Positions 24,501 to 32,272 of a stretch of 64,000 nucleotides of DNA are shown here, piece after piece (the stretch's first letter is position 1; each line of letters starts with the position of its first letter). The stretch covers positions 62,001 through 126,000 of the IMG/VR virus record IMGVR_UViG_3300028392_000034; one strand, given 5' to 3'. The notes beneath the pieces were generated by a model. That model saw nothing but the letters and a program-made list of their open reading frames with translations. It did no database searches and was not told the origin of the DNA. The translations under genes and the position numbers were made by a program. The stretch is from a virus.

Positions 24501-26118
24501 TAAATGACCAAGTGCTTGCACCGGAACCAATGTTTACATTACCGTATTCTGCTAGGCCGTTGGCCGAACCGCCACCGGTGATACTTACAGCAGCACCTGG
24601 ACCTGCTTGGCCAAAACCACCAATGATATCAACAGCACCTCCGGTGCCGCTACCACCAACACCACCTGTTATCTGAACATATCCGCCCGAGGTAGTGCCA
24701 CCTTGACCGCCGGTGATTTCAATAAAGCCAGGAGCACCATTGCCTTGCGATTCACCACCATCCATACGGATATAACCGCCGGTGCCATCTGCTGGAGCAT
24801 AACCACCACGGATCTTGACGTCACCACCCGAACCGTTGTTGTTGCCACCACGACCAGCCCATAAGTAGATGTCACCACCTTCTCCGCCGTTGCTGTCTTC
24901 ACCTTTGCCAGGATTGATTACCAAGCGTTGGCTATTAATACCATCTGCATTGCTACCATCTGGAGTTGAGATAATGGCTTCTTGTGTGGCATCACCAAAC
25001 AACAGGGTTTGACCACTAATTGTGCCCGACGGATTGTCACCACGTTGCACTGTTATATTTGGGAATATGGTGCTACGATCCGCACCAAAGGTCCAGGTGC
25101 CTGTGGCTGTGTTGATTGCCACATTACCTGCATAGTTGCTGACTGTCAATGCTTCTACGTTGGCATTTTGATTTGCTGGCAAATAGACATCTGCGGCACC
25201 TTCAATACCGGGATTGATACGAATACCCTCTGTACCATATTCGGCACCGTTGTATTCACCAATGGTCCACTGACCGTCCAGGTAGCCGATCAAGTTGCCA
25301 AGACCGTATTGTATAGTATTGGCGGCGCCGCTTGGTGTGTTTGGTAGTGCAATGGCGCCATTTACAGTGACATTGCCGTCGACCAAAAAGCCATCCGGTG
25401 TGGTCACAGTGATATTCACACTGTTGACATTGGCATAGATACTGCCACTAGGATCTGGAATGTTGACTTCGCTGAATTCGTTAATCAGTTTGCTTGCTGT
25501 TCCAATGTTGGCAGAGGCCACAATTCCAGTTAGCCCAGATCCGTTTCCTGAATAGTTGTAGGAATAAATTGTGTTCCAACGCAGAGTAGGAGCACCCAAA
25601 TTACGGACATGAGTCTGATCCGGCACAATGTTGACATTGCTCTTGACCATACCCGTTCCATTAGGAGCCAACACCAAGTTACCGTTGGTATTTGTGGTTT
25701 TTATGGTGTTGCTGACCATTTGGATATTGCTACCAACCGGACCTGCCGCAAAAACTTGGTCAAAGTTTAGATTGGTATCATTGAAAGCTGTGCGTAGCGG
25801 ATCGCCTGTGCCGTCGTTTGGCAAAGTGCCAATGTTGATTATTTGTTGTCCGCCCGAGCTAAATGTGCCAGTCATGACACCCGTGGCTGTGGTCAACCCA
25901 ACGACAGCACCGCCGGGCAAGCTGGTCACTGTGATGGTGCTGGTTGGGTATCCCGGAACGACGGTGCCGATATAATAAGTAGCACCAGCGGTTATTCCGC
26001 CAAATGTGGTGCCCGAAAACACAATGGGCATGCCTGAAAACATGTTGGTCGCCGAGCTGACGGTAATCGTATCGGTGGTAGCATTGGTGGCTGTAGCGGT
26101 TACTGTATAGGTGGTCAT
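21577..26118 (-). CDS. Giant tail fibre with YadA-head-like repeats
   Basis: A 1513-residue fibre. The N-terminal region contains IINIGTLPNDGTGDPLRTAF, a virion-anchor motif shared with the fibres at 49962 and 57179. Long beta-rich shaft repeats (GNLTLPxGG, WTFGxxGxL) follow, with a Gly-rich stretch (residues 400-530). Near 1210-1370 there are about nine repeats of the type SVAIGxxAGxxxQG, closely resembling the left-handed head of YadA-type trimeric adhesins. The C-terminus is beta-rich. A late core lies upstream (26141-26148). Confidence 0.85.
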   Translation of the reverse strand: MTTYTVTATATNATTDTITVSSATNMFSGMPIVFSGTTFGGITAGATYYIGTVVPGYPTSTITVTSLPGGAVVGLTTATGVMTGTFSSGGQQIINIGTLPNDGTGDPLRTAFNDTNLNFDQVFAAGPVGSNIQMVSNTIKTTNTNGNLVLAPNGTGMVKSNVNIVPDQTHVRNLGAPTLRWNTIYSYNYSGNGSGLTGIVASANIGTASKLINEFSEVNIPDPSGSIYANVNSVNITVTTPDGFLVDGNVTVNGAIALPNTPSGAANTIQYGLGNLIGYLDGQWTIGEYNGAEYGTEGIRINPGIEGAADVYLPANQNANVEALTVSNYAGNVAINTATGTWTFGADRSTIFPNITVQRGDNPSGTISGQTLLFGDATQEAIISTPDGSNADGINSQRLVINPGKGEDSNGGEGGDIYLWAGRGGNNNGSGGDVKIRGGYAPADGTGGYIRMDGGESQGNGAPGFIEITGGQGGTTSGGYVQITGGVGGSGTGGAVDIIGGFGQAGPGAAVSITGGGSANGLAEYGNVNIGSGASTWSFRNNGTTIFPTGNITSDTSLQLTTTFGNYRTVEYQTAGVWDVYVEDVATGPNDAWSWIDVTFKDNLINKPQVFIENQKASDGIPLRWTFDENGNLTLPSNIASINYANGNPYGGSGGGATNLIANGNSYANIATADGNLVVNVGTDGYGTWTFETGTGNLIGPGNASQGAGIVFSADQSVYIREDQGQLNIDAFGTVITSNSGNVGNTQAWDFGSGGDLTLPQGGVVSEGPVTTYSGNAVIITPADGGNIDQQLAIYPTGNVVEGNHLHLTTGNLYNTELYLGSDNLYVKLANTGNIVVNSNDAVGNSAQWTFGTDGRLINLEGLTLTAGGQFNICTIVTGGSGYNTGSALKATTGGSGTGMTVGIGYGLSNQLASVTVVNPGSGYVNGDVITVSEGTGGTFVITQYNVLGNQGNNNFVESNWTFDTAGNLTVPGGGAVWTLGTDTVGLTANIADPYQVNLGLDYAANTATLAGNSSVYIQTNSGANSWAFGNTGNTTFPNGAVFTGYDLYAAANSYVELAGSTGNTYMGVGNDGAFIQTDWNGAQRQWSFSETGNLTLPAGGNLIVSSGSGGDIVLTSGNILGVNNISTRTVTLANGTLIKDSSNNALAIGYSGAGAQGDGAIAIGTLSGNVGQAARTIAIGYGAGEINQSLNSVAVGNFAGAVSQQVFSVAIGNGAGYVSQGSYSVAIGAGSANNNQGNSAVAIGKEAGQTLQGFISIAIGAGAGGNGQGQAAVAIGTDTGANIQGIEAIAIGFKAANQNQGQQSIAIGKKAGYNNQGNNSIILNATGDALDQTTANTFTVAPVRNDNSNIAEVMFYNTSSKEITYGNTISVAGNITAANFIGNGATLSNVATQVTGSWDVPVGNSTQSFTVNSGTYSMWVDCNISNGILVWNATATVTNTNVPVIGQQFAWVYNGGGTPIDFTSIPNQFVGTSNTIVRSSVAPSATTNRFDFGIRNTSGGNVTVRYGWTKIS

Positions 26119-26140
26119 GAGTCTAGTTAGCCTTTTTAGT

Positions 26141-26148
26141 TATTTATG
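26141..26148 (-). promoter_or_regulatory. Late promoter core (CATAAATA) for the fibre operon
   Basis: CATAAATA on the minus strand, 22 nt before the ATG at 26118. Confidence 0.6.
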
Positions 26149-26170
26149 GTAAAATAGCTATCCAGACGGC

Positions 26171-26187
26171 ATTGCACAATGTGCAAT
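26171..26187. promoter_or_regulatory. 17-bp palindrome overlapping a -35 box (operator candidate)
   Basis: ATTGCAC-AAT-GTGCAAT is a perfect inverted repeat that includes the -35 (TTGCAC) of the HTH gene's promoter. A bound dimer here would block RNA polymerase. Confidence 0.6.
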
Positions 26188-26200
26188 TCAGTGTTATACT
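26172..26200 (+). promoter_or_regulatory. sigma70 promoter for the HTH gene
   Basis: TTGCAC (26172-26177), 17 bp, TATACT (26195-26200). Confidence 0.7.
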
Positions 26201-26213
26201 AGCATCAGCTGTT

Positions 26214-26230
26214 GTTAAACAGCGTTTAAC
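26214..26230. promoter_or_regulatory. Second palindrome in the leader (operator or hairpin)
   Basis: GTTAAAC-AGC-GTTTAAC is a perfect inverted repeat, 14 nt after the -10 box and 18 nt before the ATG. It could be a DNA operator or an mRNA hairpin. Confidence 0.55.
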
Positions 26231-26247
26231 ATTGAAAGGTAAAAACA

Positions 26248-26511
26248 ATGAAACATTTTAATCCAGAAACCAAGACGTTCAAAGTATTCACAGCATTGCA
26301 ATCCGGCAAGGCTTTGACTGCTAGTCAAGCCAGTAAAATGGGCGTAAAAAACCTGTCAGCTGAAGTGAGCAGAATCCGTTCAAACGGTTTTGCCGTCTAT
26401 ACGAATTCTCGTAAAGCAGGCAACGGTGTTACTGTAACCGAATACGTGTTGGGCAAACCAAGCCGTAAATTAGTAGCCGCTGGCTACCGCGCTCTTGCAT
26501 TAGGTATCTAA
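26248..26511 (+). CDS. Small helix-turn-helix-like DNA-binding protein
   Basis: An 87-residue basic protein with FKVFTALQSGKALTASQASK, a winged-helix/HTH-like pattern, followed by SAEVSRIRSNGFAVYTNSRK and a beta-wing (GVTVTEYVLG). Similar proteins are widespread in T4-like environmental phages. Two palindromes flank its transcription start, suggesting autoregulation. It has a good ribosome site (AAAGGT) and its own terminator, so it is a single-gene unit. Confidence 0.7.
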   Translation: MKHFNPETKTFKVFTALQSGKALTASQASKMGVKNLSAEVSRIRSNGFAVYTNSRKAGNGVTVTEYVLGKPSRKLVAAGYRALALGI

Positions 26512-26550
26512 TACCCTTCCGCTGTCCAATTCAGACTGGACACTGAGCCC

Positions 26551-26576
26551 AAACCCCGTGCAATGCGGGGTTTTTT
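26551..26576 (+). terminator. Intrinsic terminator
   Basis: AAACCCCG-TGCAATG-CGGGG followed by TTTTTT. A separate hairpin (TGTCCA...TGGACA, 26523-26542) precedes it. Confidence 0.85.
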
Positions 26577-26582
26577 CTTGAC

Positions 26583-26611
26583 TTGACCATTAAATTCATT
26601 TCCTGTATAAT
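26583..26611 (+). promoter_or_regulatory. sigma70 promoter, leaderless
   Basis: TTGACC (26583-26588), 17 bp, TATAAT (26606-26611), then ACTTGT and immediately ATG 26618. Confidence 0.85.
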
Positions 26612-26617
26612 ACTTGT

Positions 26618-27073
26618 ATGCTAAAACATCTATTCAAACGCCTGGGAAGATATAGGGTTATTATGGATCGCGAAAACAACGAACCATACCTGGAACGCTA
26701 TTATCTTTTTCTTCGAGATCGTACTTGGTTTCCATTCAATGTGTTTTTACACAAATTTTTAAAAAGTGATCCTGACCATGTGCATGATCATCCATGGCCC
26801 TATGCAACCGTAATTTTGCGTGGCGGCTACTGGGAATGGGTTCCGCAATTTGATGCAAACGGTCACAAAATTTGTGAAATTGCCAAATGGCGCAGACCCG
26901 GTCATGTTCGCATTTGCAGTGCTGACTCGTACCATCGAATCGAACTAGACCCTAGTGTTGTTACCTGGACCCTATTCATGCCAGGACCCAAACAGCGTGA
27001 TTGGGGCTTTTTGGTTCGCAATCGCTGGATACAACATGAACAGTATTTTGCTCAACGACAAGCCATTAAATAA
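26618..27073 (+). CDS. Cupin-like protein
   Basis: A 151-residue protein with DPDHVHDHPWPYATVILRGG and later SADSYHRIELD, a set of histidines in the spacing of a cupin metal site. It lies downstream of a leaderless early promoter: the ATG begins 6 nt after TATAAT. The substrate is unknown; phage cupins of this type are usually annotated only by fold. Confidence 0.65.
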   Translation: MLKHLFKRLGRYRVIMDRENNEPYLERYYLFLRDRTWFPFNVFLHKFLKSDPDHVHDHPWPYATVILRGGYWEWVPQFDANGHKICEIAKWRRPGHVRICSADSYHRIELDPSVVTWTLFMPGPKQRDWGFLVRNRWIQHEQYFAQRQAIK

Positions 27074-27077
27074 CAGC

Positions 27078-27653
27078 ATGACGTTAAAACCCTATCATCA
27101 ACTTGATTGTCCAGACGATCTGCAGAAAACTATTTCTGAAAAAACCATTGATTTTTTAAAAACAAAACATGATATTTTAAATGTAACAAAACCCTCGCTG
27201 TGGAACAAATTGGACACAGTAGAGTTTGTTCGAGCAGTTCCGGAGTTAGCACAATATTTCAAAACTCTCAAGTTGCAATTAAGAGAAGTGGCATTTACAA
27301 TTTGTGTCAGTAACGAAAATGCCAATCTACACATTGATGAATTACCAGTGACTGCTAAAATTAACTTTCCTATTTTGAATACCCAAGACAGTCGAAATTT
27401 ATGGTATTCGGTTCCGGCGGAATTAATGTCTCAAGTGAAACCGATCGTAAACAAATTTGGTGCAGCCTATTACGATCTAAGTGCAATTGATCTTAGCCAG
27501 TGCCAACAACTTGCTTCGGTAGAAGTTTTAAAACCAGTGGTATTTAACAGTCAAATTCCACACACGATTGACATGTCTAAATGTCAATCATTTCCAAGAG
27601 TAGTGTTAACCTGTATGTTTTTTAAAGAACCCGTCGATTTTCTTAAGGAGTAA
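27078..27653 (+). CDS. 2OG-Fe(II) oxygenase-like protein
   Basis: From MTLKPYHQLD, about 191 residues. ANLHIDELPVTAKINFPIL provides H85-x-D87, and FNSQIPHTIDMSKCQSFPRV provides a distal His with an Arg eleven residues later, consistent with an iron/2-oxoglutarate site on a double-stranded beta-helix. Earlier in-frame starts (26955, 27036) lie inside the cupin gene. It immediately follows the cupin gene and may work with it. Confidence 0.55.
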   Translation: MTLKPYHQLDCPDDLQKTISEKTIDFLKTKHDILNVTKPSLWNKLDTVEFVRAVPELAQYFKTLKLQLREVAFTICVSNENANLHIDELPVTAKINFPILNTQDSRNLWYSVPAELMSQVKPIVNKFGAAYYDLSAIDLSQCQQLASVEVLKPVVFNSQIPHTIDMSKCQSFPRVVLTCMFFKEPVDFLKE

Positions 27654-27655
27654 CT

Positions 27656-28183
27656 ATGCCCAATTGGTGTTCAAATCGTGCCGTTATTACAGGTCCAGCG
27701 CCGGTGATCGCTGAAATCAAACAGCGCCTGGCCCAGAATGATCCTGAATTGTTGGCTTGGATGGTGCCACAGCCTCGATTTGAAGGCGATCAAGATTGGT
27801 ACCAGTGGAATGTAAATAACTGGGGAACCAAGTGGGACATTTGTGATGTTGGTATCCTTGATGACACAGAGGAAGATTCAATCTCATTTGAGTTTTCTAC
27901 AGCCTGGGCACCACCTATTGAAGCGTTTCATACCTGGGCCGCTGGTGATGGACGGGTGCAGTTTAAATTGGACTATTGGGAGTCTGGTGTGGGTTTTATA
28001 GGAACCACCACATACGATGGCGAATACCTAGACTCAGATGACGTTGATGCAAACTCAGATCAAGAACGCTATCGAGAACTGGCAGCAGAGACGTGGGGCT
28101 ATGTTGAATGGGACGACCCGGAGCCCTTGACTGAATGGTATAAAGAAGGTGTAAAGAACAAAGGATTGACAAATGGAATTTGA
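27656..28183 (+). CDS. Api92/DUF1281-like ferredoxin-fold protein
   Basis: MPNWCSNRAVITGP and the following FSTAWAPPIEAFHTWA...YWESGVGFIGTT match the conserved start and core of the Api92/YubB-like family found on phages and plasmids. Function is unknown. The last residues, PLTEWYKEGVKNKGL, are nearly identical to the tail of the unrelated protein at 30454. GGAG ribosome site; 11-bp overlap with the next gene. Confidence 0.75.
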   Translation: MPNWCSNRAVITGPAPVIAEIKQRLAQNDPELLAWMVPQPRFEGDQDWYQWNVNNWGTKWDICDVGILDDTEEDSISFEFSTAWAPPIEAFHTWAAGDGRVQFKLDYWESGVGFIGTTTYDGEYLDSDDVDANSDQERYRELAAETWGYVEWDDPEPLTEWYKEGVKNKGLTNGI

Positions 28184-28532
28184 TGACGTTTTAAATGTGT
28201 TACTGGGCGTTGTAATCGGAATTGGCCTGGTCTTGCTGTATGCATGGTACCAATTTCAAATTCTTAGAAGTCAAATCGATCACATAATCGATCAGGCAAT
28301 CACAGAAAAGTCTGCCATTGAATTGGAAATTGAAGTTGACAAGGGCGTGTATTTCTGCTACAATAACAAAGATAAACAGTTTGTTTGTCAAGGAAAAACA
28401 GCAACCGAAATCCGCGAAACCTTGCAAACTCGTTTTCCGGGCAAAGCGGCCTACTTGGTAGCCGGCGATCCTGTAATCGTAGCACAGTTCAAAGCAGAAT
28501 TAGAAATCAATGAAAATAGCTCTAGCGTCTGA
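28173..28532 (+). CDS. Single-pass membrane protein, unknown
   Basis: A 119-residue protein with a transmembrane helix at residues 7-27 (VLLGVVIGIGLVLLYAWY) and a soluble C-terminal domain (IELEIEVDKGVYFCYNN...). It overlaps both neighbours, indicating co-translation with the phosphoesterase that follows. Similar small proteins occur in related phages without a known role. Confidence 0.55.
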   Translation: MEFDDVLNVLLGVVIGIGLVLLYAWYQFQILRSQIDHIIDQAITEKSAIELEIEVDKGVYFCYNNKDKQFVCQGKTATEIRETLQTRFPGKAAYLVAGDPVIVAQFKAELEINENSSSV

Positions 28533-29433
28533 TATTCATTTGGAATTTGGTCCAATTGATCTAACCAATGATCAAGCAGCTGATGTGCTGATCCTGGCCG
28601 GAGATATCTGTGTGGCCGACGACTTTGTTAGTCCACGTGGTTTCAAGCAAGAACAGGCACAACAGTATCGTAAATTCTTTGAGCAGGCATGCAGTGAATT
28701 TCCGCACGTGGTTTACATCCTGGGTAACCATGAACACTATCACGGTGACGCGGCTAAAAGTTATAGTATTCTTCGAGAGCATTTGGATTTTGGAAATTTG
28801 CATATTCTTGAAAAAGAAACATGGCGTCATCAGGATCATACCTTTATCTGTGGTACCTTGTGGACTGATATGAATCGTGAGGACCCGATAACCTTGATGC
28901 ATACCAAAACGGCCATGAATGATTTCCGTGGAGTGGTGAACAGCCGTCGGACCATAGCACGTAAAGTACCACTTTACGAACCCAACCCACTGTGGACTGA
29001 AGATGGCCAGAATGGTGGGCGGTATCTCACAAATGAAGCAGGTCAAATGATTGTCATTGGGCATAAACGCAAAGAAGAGCCGGCCAACTGGAGCCCAGAA
29101 GATACTGTAGAAGAGCATCAGCAGATGTTGGCCTATATCAATACCGTGGTTCAGGATCCCGGCAACTACATTGTGGTCGGGCATCATGCACCCAGCAGTC
29201 GCAGTGTAGCAGAGTATTATCGTGCCGACACAGTGATGAATGGTGCGTTCCGCAGTGAGCTGGATGAATTTATTGCAGATCGTCCACGTATCCGACTATG
29301 GGTGCATGGTCACATGCACAACGCCAGTGACTACCGGATTGGTGAGACCCGAGTGGTGTGTAACCCACGTGGATACATTGGCTATGAAACATGTGCAAAC
29401 AACTTTGAACTAAAGTATTTGGAGGTCGAATGA
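28510..29433 (+). CDS. Calcineurin-like metallophosphoesterase
   Basis: The 307-residue enzyme has ALASDIHLEFG, LAGDICVAD, ILGNHEHYHGD, VVGHHAPS and VHGHMHNASDY, all motifs of the metal centre in order. It belongs to the same broad family as the genes at 216 and 16836 but is not close to either. The substrate is unknown. It sits in an overlapping early operon. Confidence 0.85.
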   Translation: MKIALASDIHLEFGPIDLTNDQAADVLILAGDICVADDFVSPRGFKQEQAQQYRKFFEQACSEFPHVVYILGNHEHYHGDAAKSYSILREHLDFGNLHILEKETWRHQDHTFICGTLWTDMNREDPITLMHTKTAMNDFRGVVNSRRTIARKVPLYEPNPLWTEDGQNGGRYLTNEAGQMIVIGHKRKEEPANWSPEDTVEEHQQMLAYINTVVQDPGNYIVVGHHAPSSRSVAEYYRADTVMNGAFRSELDEFIADRPRIRLWVHGHMHNASDYRIGETRVVCNPRGYIGYETCANNFELKYLEVE

Positions 29434-29621
29434 AAGTAAAAGAATATACAGTGTTGGTAGATTGTATCGAGCGCGGAGTCAAATACGGTATGAACCGTGC
29501 ATATAAATATTCAGAAACCCCCACACGGGCCTACATTGAAGAACAGATTGCTGATGCTGTGTTGTTGGAAATTTCGGAGTATTTTACGTTTGACAATGAA
29601 ACAACCATGGAGATTGATTGA
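29430..29621 (+). CDS. Small conserved phage protein, unknown
   Basis: A 63-residue protein, MKVKEYTVLVDCIERGVKYG...IADAVLLEISEYFTF. ATGA overlap with the phosphoesterase; its TGA overlaps the next ATG. Alpha-beta in style, no motif. Confidence 0.55.
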   Translation: MKVKEYTVLVDCIERGVKYGMNRAYKYSETPTRAYIEEQIADAVLLEISEYFTFDNETTMEID

Positions 29622-30061
29622 TGAAAATCGGACTTAGTTATAGTCGATGCGTTCGAGACATTGTGGACGGCAAGGTAGACATTGCGGATGTGCTAGTGCT
29701 GATTACTCGTACCGATTTCGATCCGCATGATGACAAGCAATGGTCAGGTATTTGGATTGGCTACGGTGGTGGCACAGACAATGCATACAGCCGTGGATTT
29801 TTTAGCCACAGCAATCCCGAATGGGCCGGCTACCACGATGAAGATCGTTTCCGTAGTGTCAGCATTGAACTTTGGGAAACTGGTCGACTACATCAGCCAC
29901 GCAAGTTTGGCGTAAAACCTGCTCGCCGTCCAGAGATTTGGTTAGAAACTGTTTTGCCTAGTAGCGAACTGGAAAGTAATCCTGCGGCAAAAAGTGCATG
30001 GGATCAGTTTCAAACAGTGGCTGGCTTGACCAACGTTAGTTTAGATCGGGAGTATCGATGA
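29621..30061 (+). CDS. Conserved phage protein, unknown
   Basis: A 146-residue protein starting MKIGLSYSRCVRDIVDGKV, with a core VLVLITRTDFDPHDDKQWSG. This N-terminus recurs in environmental T4-like phages. No catalytic motif recognised. It overlaps neighbours at both ends (ATGA type). Confidence 0.55.
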   Translation: MKIGLSYSRCVRDIVDGKVDIADVLVLITRTDFDPHDDKQWSGIWIGYGGGTDNAYSRGFFSHSNPEWAGYHDEDRFRSVSIELWETGRLHQPRKFGVKPARRPEIWLETVLPSSELESNPAAKSAWDQFQTVAGLTNVSLDREYR

Positions 30062-30240
30062 ACTGGCTAAGATACAGTGGCATCACAGTTAGATTGAATC
30101 TAAATCCATTCCACTGGTCTTATTTGGGCGGCGCCGGTCGTGAGTTTAGAGGTGAGTGGGCCGGACCCAATGAAAAGGGCTGGTATGTTCGATTTCTTTT
30201 TTTAACTGTTAGTGTTTGGATTGATGATGGGAGTTGGTAA
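30058..30240 (+). CDS. Small conserved phage protein, unknown
   Basis: A 60-residue Trp/Tyr-rich protein (NPFHWSYLGGAGREFRGEW, then WYVRFLFLTVSVWIDD), beta-rich. Coupled to both neighbours by overlaps. Confidence 0.5.
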   Translation: MNWLRYSGITVRLNLNPFHWSYLGGAGREFRGEWAGPNEKGWYVRFLFLTVSVWIDDGSW

Positions 30241-30443
30241 TGACTGAATTGGCACTTAACCGTAAACAGCTGGGCAAGTTAACCGAGATATATACTCATT
30301 TTAAAGAAGTAGAATGGTTTACGATCAAAGTGGATCACACCAGTGGCATTGGCACAGGACTGGTAGTTACATTCAATCTGTTCAACGATAACGACAAAGA
30401 TGTTGACACCACAATTGATATCACTGATGTAAGCACCTGGTAG
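30240..30443 (+). CDS. Small conserved phage protein, unknown
   Basis: A 67-residue protein from MTELALNRKQLGK (TAATG overlap), with a helix and then strands (WFTIKVDHTSGIGTGLVVTF). Function unknown. Confidence 0.5.
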   Translation: MTELALNRKQLGKLTEIYTHFKEVEWFTIKVDHTSGIGTGLVVTFNLFNDNDKDVDTTIDITDVSTW

Positions 30444-30453
30444 TCGTTGAACT

Positions 30454-30858
30454 ATGGGCATGTTTGATAATATCCGTTATCGAGGCGAGGAGTATCAAAC
30501 AAAAGATACTCCGGCTCAGTTGTTGGATAATTACAAGATAGAACAGAATCAGGATGACGGGTATTGGTATCTATGGCATGAAGAATACGATGCCGAGTGG
30601 GTTGAGGATGATGCAGCATTGTTGGGCGGCTATATAAAACAGTCAAACCAGCATTGGATATGCTGTAATGAGTTTGATGGGGAAATACGTTTTTATCGGC
30701 ATGCATTAGAAACCCCGCAGAAATCATGGGAAAGCAATGCCTGGATAGAATACAAGGCCTTGTTCATGGATGGGCAGATGATAAAGATTCGAGAAATATT
30801 CAATGAACCTCTTACCGAATGGTACAAAGATGGTGTAAAGGAAAAAGGATTAGAATGA
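30454..30858 (+). CDS. Conserved phage protein with shared C-terminal tail
   Basis: A 134-residue acidic protein beginning MGMFDNIRYRGEEYQTKDTP, a start common to small phage proteins of unknown function. Its end, PLTEWYKDGVKEKGLE, closely matches the end of the gene at 27656 although the bodies are unrelated. Its stop overlaps the next ATG. Confidence 0.6.
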   Translation: MGMFDNIRYRGEEYQTKDTPAQLLDNYKIEQNQDDGYWYLWHEEYDAEWVEDDAALLGGYIKQSNQHWICCNEFDGEIRFYRHALETPQKSWESNAWIEYKALFMDGQMIKIREIFNEPLTEWYKDGVKEKGLE

Positions 30859-31532
30859 AAGTTTACATTAGCAAATATCGTGATCATTGGATCTCACCAT
30901 ACACCATCTTAAAAACTGTTTGTTTTTGGGAAAAGGATGAGGGTGTATTTTACGACCACGAAGATACAGGCCAAGGCCGATATGTCAAGTGGGTCAACTT
31001 CTTAAATCCCATTTGCGTTGCCGTGCGTAAGTTTTTAGACGTTGTGCATCCTCGAATCACGTATGTCAAAATTGATCGGTGGGATACCTGGAGCATGGAT
31101 CACACTTTGGCTGAAATTGTTCTGCCCATGCTTCGACAGTTGAATAAAGATAAACACGGTGCTCCGTATGTGGATGACAAAGATGTGCCCAAAGGCTTAG
31201 GCTTGCGTAGCACAGAAGCACCAGCCAAAGAAAACGAGTGGGATACTGATGCCAACCACTTCCGACGTTGGGATTGGGTGCTGGGTGAAATGATTTTTGC
31301 GTTCGAATGTAAAACAGATGACTCGTGGGAAGAGAAGTTTCGTTCGGGCGAGTTTGATCAGAAAACAGTGGCTTGTGCATGGGACGAAACCGGCAAGGCC
31401 ACCATGTATAAATGGGAAGACGGCCCTAATCACACTTACCAATGTGATTACAAAGGTATAGAAAAGGTTCAGAAACGTATCAAAAATGGGTTTGTGCTGT
31501 TTGGAAAATACTACCAGAATCTTTGGGACTGA
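30855..31532 (+). CDS. Conserved phage protein, unknown
   Basis: A 225-residue protein from MKVYISKYRDHWISPY. The central segment, KIDRWDTWSMDHTLAEIVLP, and the later DWVLGEMIFAF resemble a conserved protein of marine and freshwater T4-like phages. It is rich in Trp and acidic residues. An upstream in-frame start (30819) is inside the previous gene. No function known. Confidence 0.6.
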   Translation: MKVYISKYRDHWISPYTILKTVCFWEKDEGVFYDHEDTGQGRYVKWVNFLNPICVAVRKFLDVVHPRITYVKIDRWDTWSMDHTLAEIVLPMLRQLNKDKHGAPYVDDKDVPKGLGLRSTEAPAKENEWDTDANHFRRWDWVLGEMIFAFECKTDDSWEEKFRSGEFDQKTVACAWDETGKATMYKWEDGPNHTYQCDYKGIEKVQKRIKNGFVLFGKYYQNLWD

Positions 31533-32023
31533 TGACAGAAGAATCCAACATTGCCAAAGGCAGAGACAGTTTTGATATTTCTACTGGCAACACTTTAGTT
31601 GCCTTTTTCAATCGAAACATAACGCCTTACGCTACCAGCACCCTAGGACCCGCATTTGATCTAGTGCCGGTAGAAAAACAAAAAGATCTCATGATCAATC
31701 ATGCCAGGATGTATGCCCAGCAGGAATATGATCGTATTATGGAATTGGTCGCAGTGCTACAAAAACAAGCCGAAGATATTCGACGTAGACTAGAAGTCAC
31801 TGACCGGGTGCATGCCGCAGAATATCAGTTTCAAGTTGTGATGGGCAACTCGTATTGGTTGGTATGGCACCGGAGACGTGAACGAACTCTCTTGGTCATG
31901 ACCGGTCCTACAGAATGGAATACCGGTGTACCCGAAGATTATGAATACCTGACGCAGGTCAAATATATAGGAGATCATACTTGGTTAGAGATTGACACAA
32001 ATAGAGAAAGCGTGTTAAAATAG
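31532..32023 (+). CDS. DUF2452-like protein
   Basis: A 163-residue protein. The core, QEYDRIMELVAVLQKQAEDIRRRLEVTDRVHAAEYQF, matches the helical signature of DUF2452 (QAELLxKQAEDIxRRLExSxxIH), a small family in bacteria and phages of unknown role. TGATG overlap with the preceding gene. Its 3' end contains the promoter of the next gene. Confidence 0.7.
   Translation: MTEESNIAKGRDSFDISTGNTLVAFFNRNITPYATSTLGPAFDLVPVEKQKDLMINHARMYAQQEYDRIMELVAVLQKQAEDIRRRLEVTDRVHAAEYQFQVVMGNSYWLVWHRRRERTLLVMTGPTEWNTGVPEDYEYLTQVKYIGDHTWLEIDTNRESVLK
31992..32021 (+). promoter_or_regulatory. sigma70-like promoter inside a gene end, leaderless
   Basis: TTGACA (31992-31997), 18 bp, TAAAAT (32016-32021). ATG 32027 begins 5 nt later. 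The promoter lies within the last codons of the upstream gene. Confidence 0.65.
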
Positions 32024-32026
32024 AGT

Positions 32027-32272
32027 ATGACAAACCCTTTTGAACAGATAGTGGCCTTTGCCGATCAAGATAGTAAAATTCGTAAATCTATCTCTCAACA
32101 ACAATTCGAGCAATGGCGCCAGGAGTTCAGTTTTGATGCCTTGTACGGCATTAGATACGGGCAAAGTTTTTGTAATCACTTTGGTATTACTGATAATATT
32201 CTGTTTTATACCTTCGACGATCCAGCCAAAGCTGATCTTTACATAAAGAAACACTACATTGCACGACCCTGA
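32027..32272 (+). CDS. Small phage protein, leaderless, unknown
   Basis: An 81-residue protein ending LFYTFDDPAKADLYIKKHY, a looser version of the aromatic-strand plus acidic-helix tail seen in neighbouring small proteins. It overlaps the next gene by 14 bp. Confidence 0.5.
   Translation: MTNPFEQIVAFADQDSKIRKSISQQQFEQWRQEFSFDALYGIRYGQSFCNHFGITDNILFYTFDDPAKADLYIKKHYIARP

Noticed and set aside
24669-24902. Plus- and minus-strand frames of 60-120 codons within the giant fibre gene (21577-26118)
   Set aside because: They are alternative frames of a highly repetitive Gly/Thr/Val-rich coding sequence without ribosome sites or conserved motifs.
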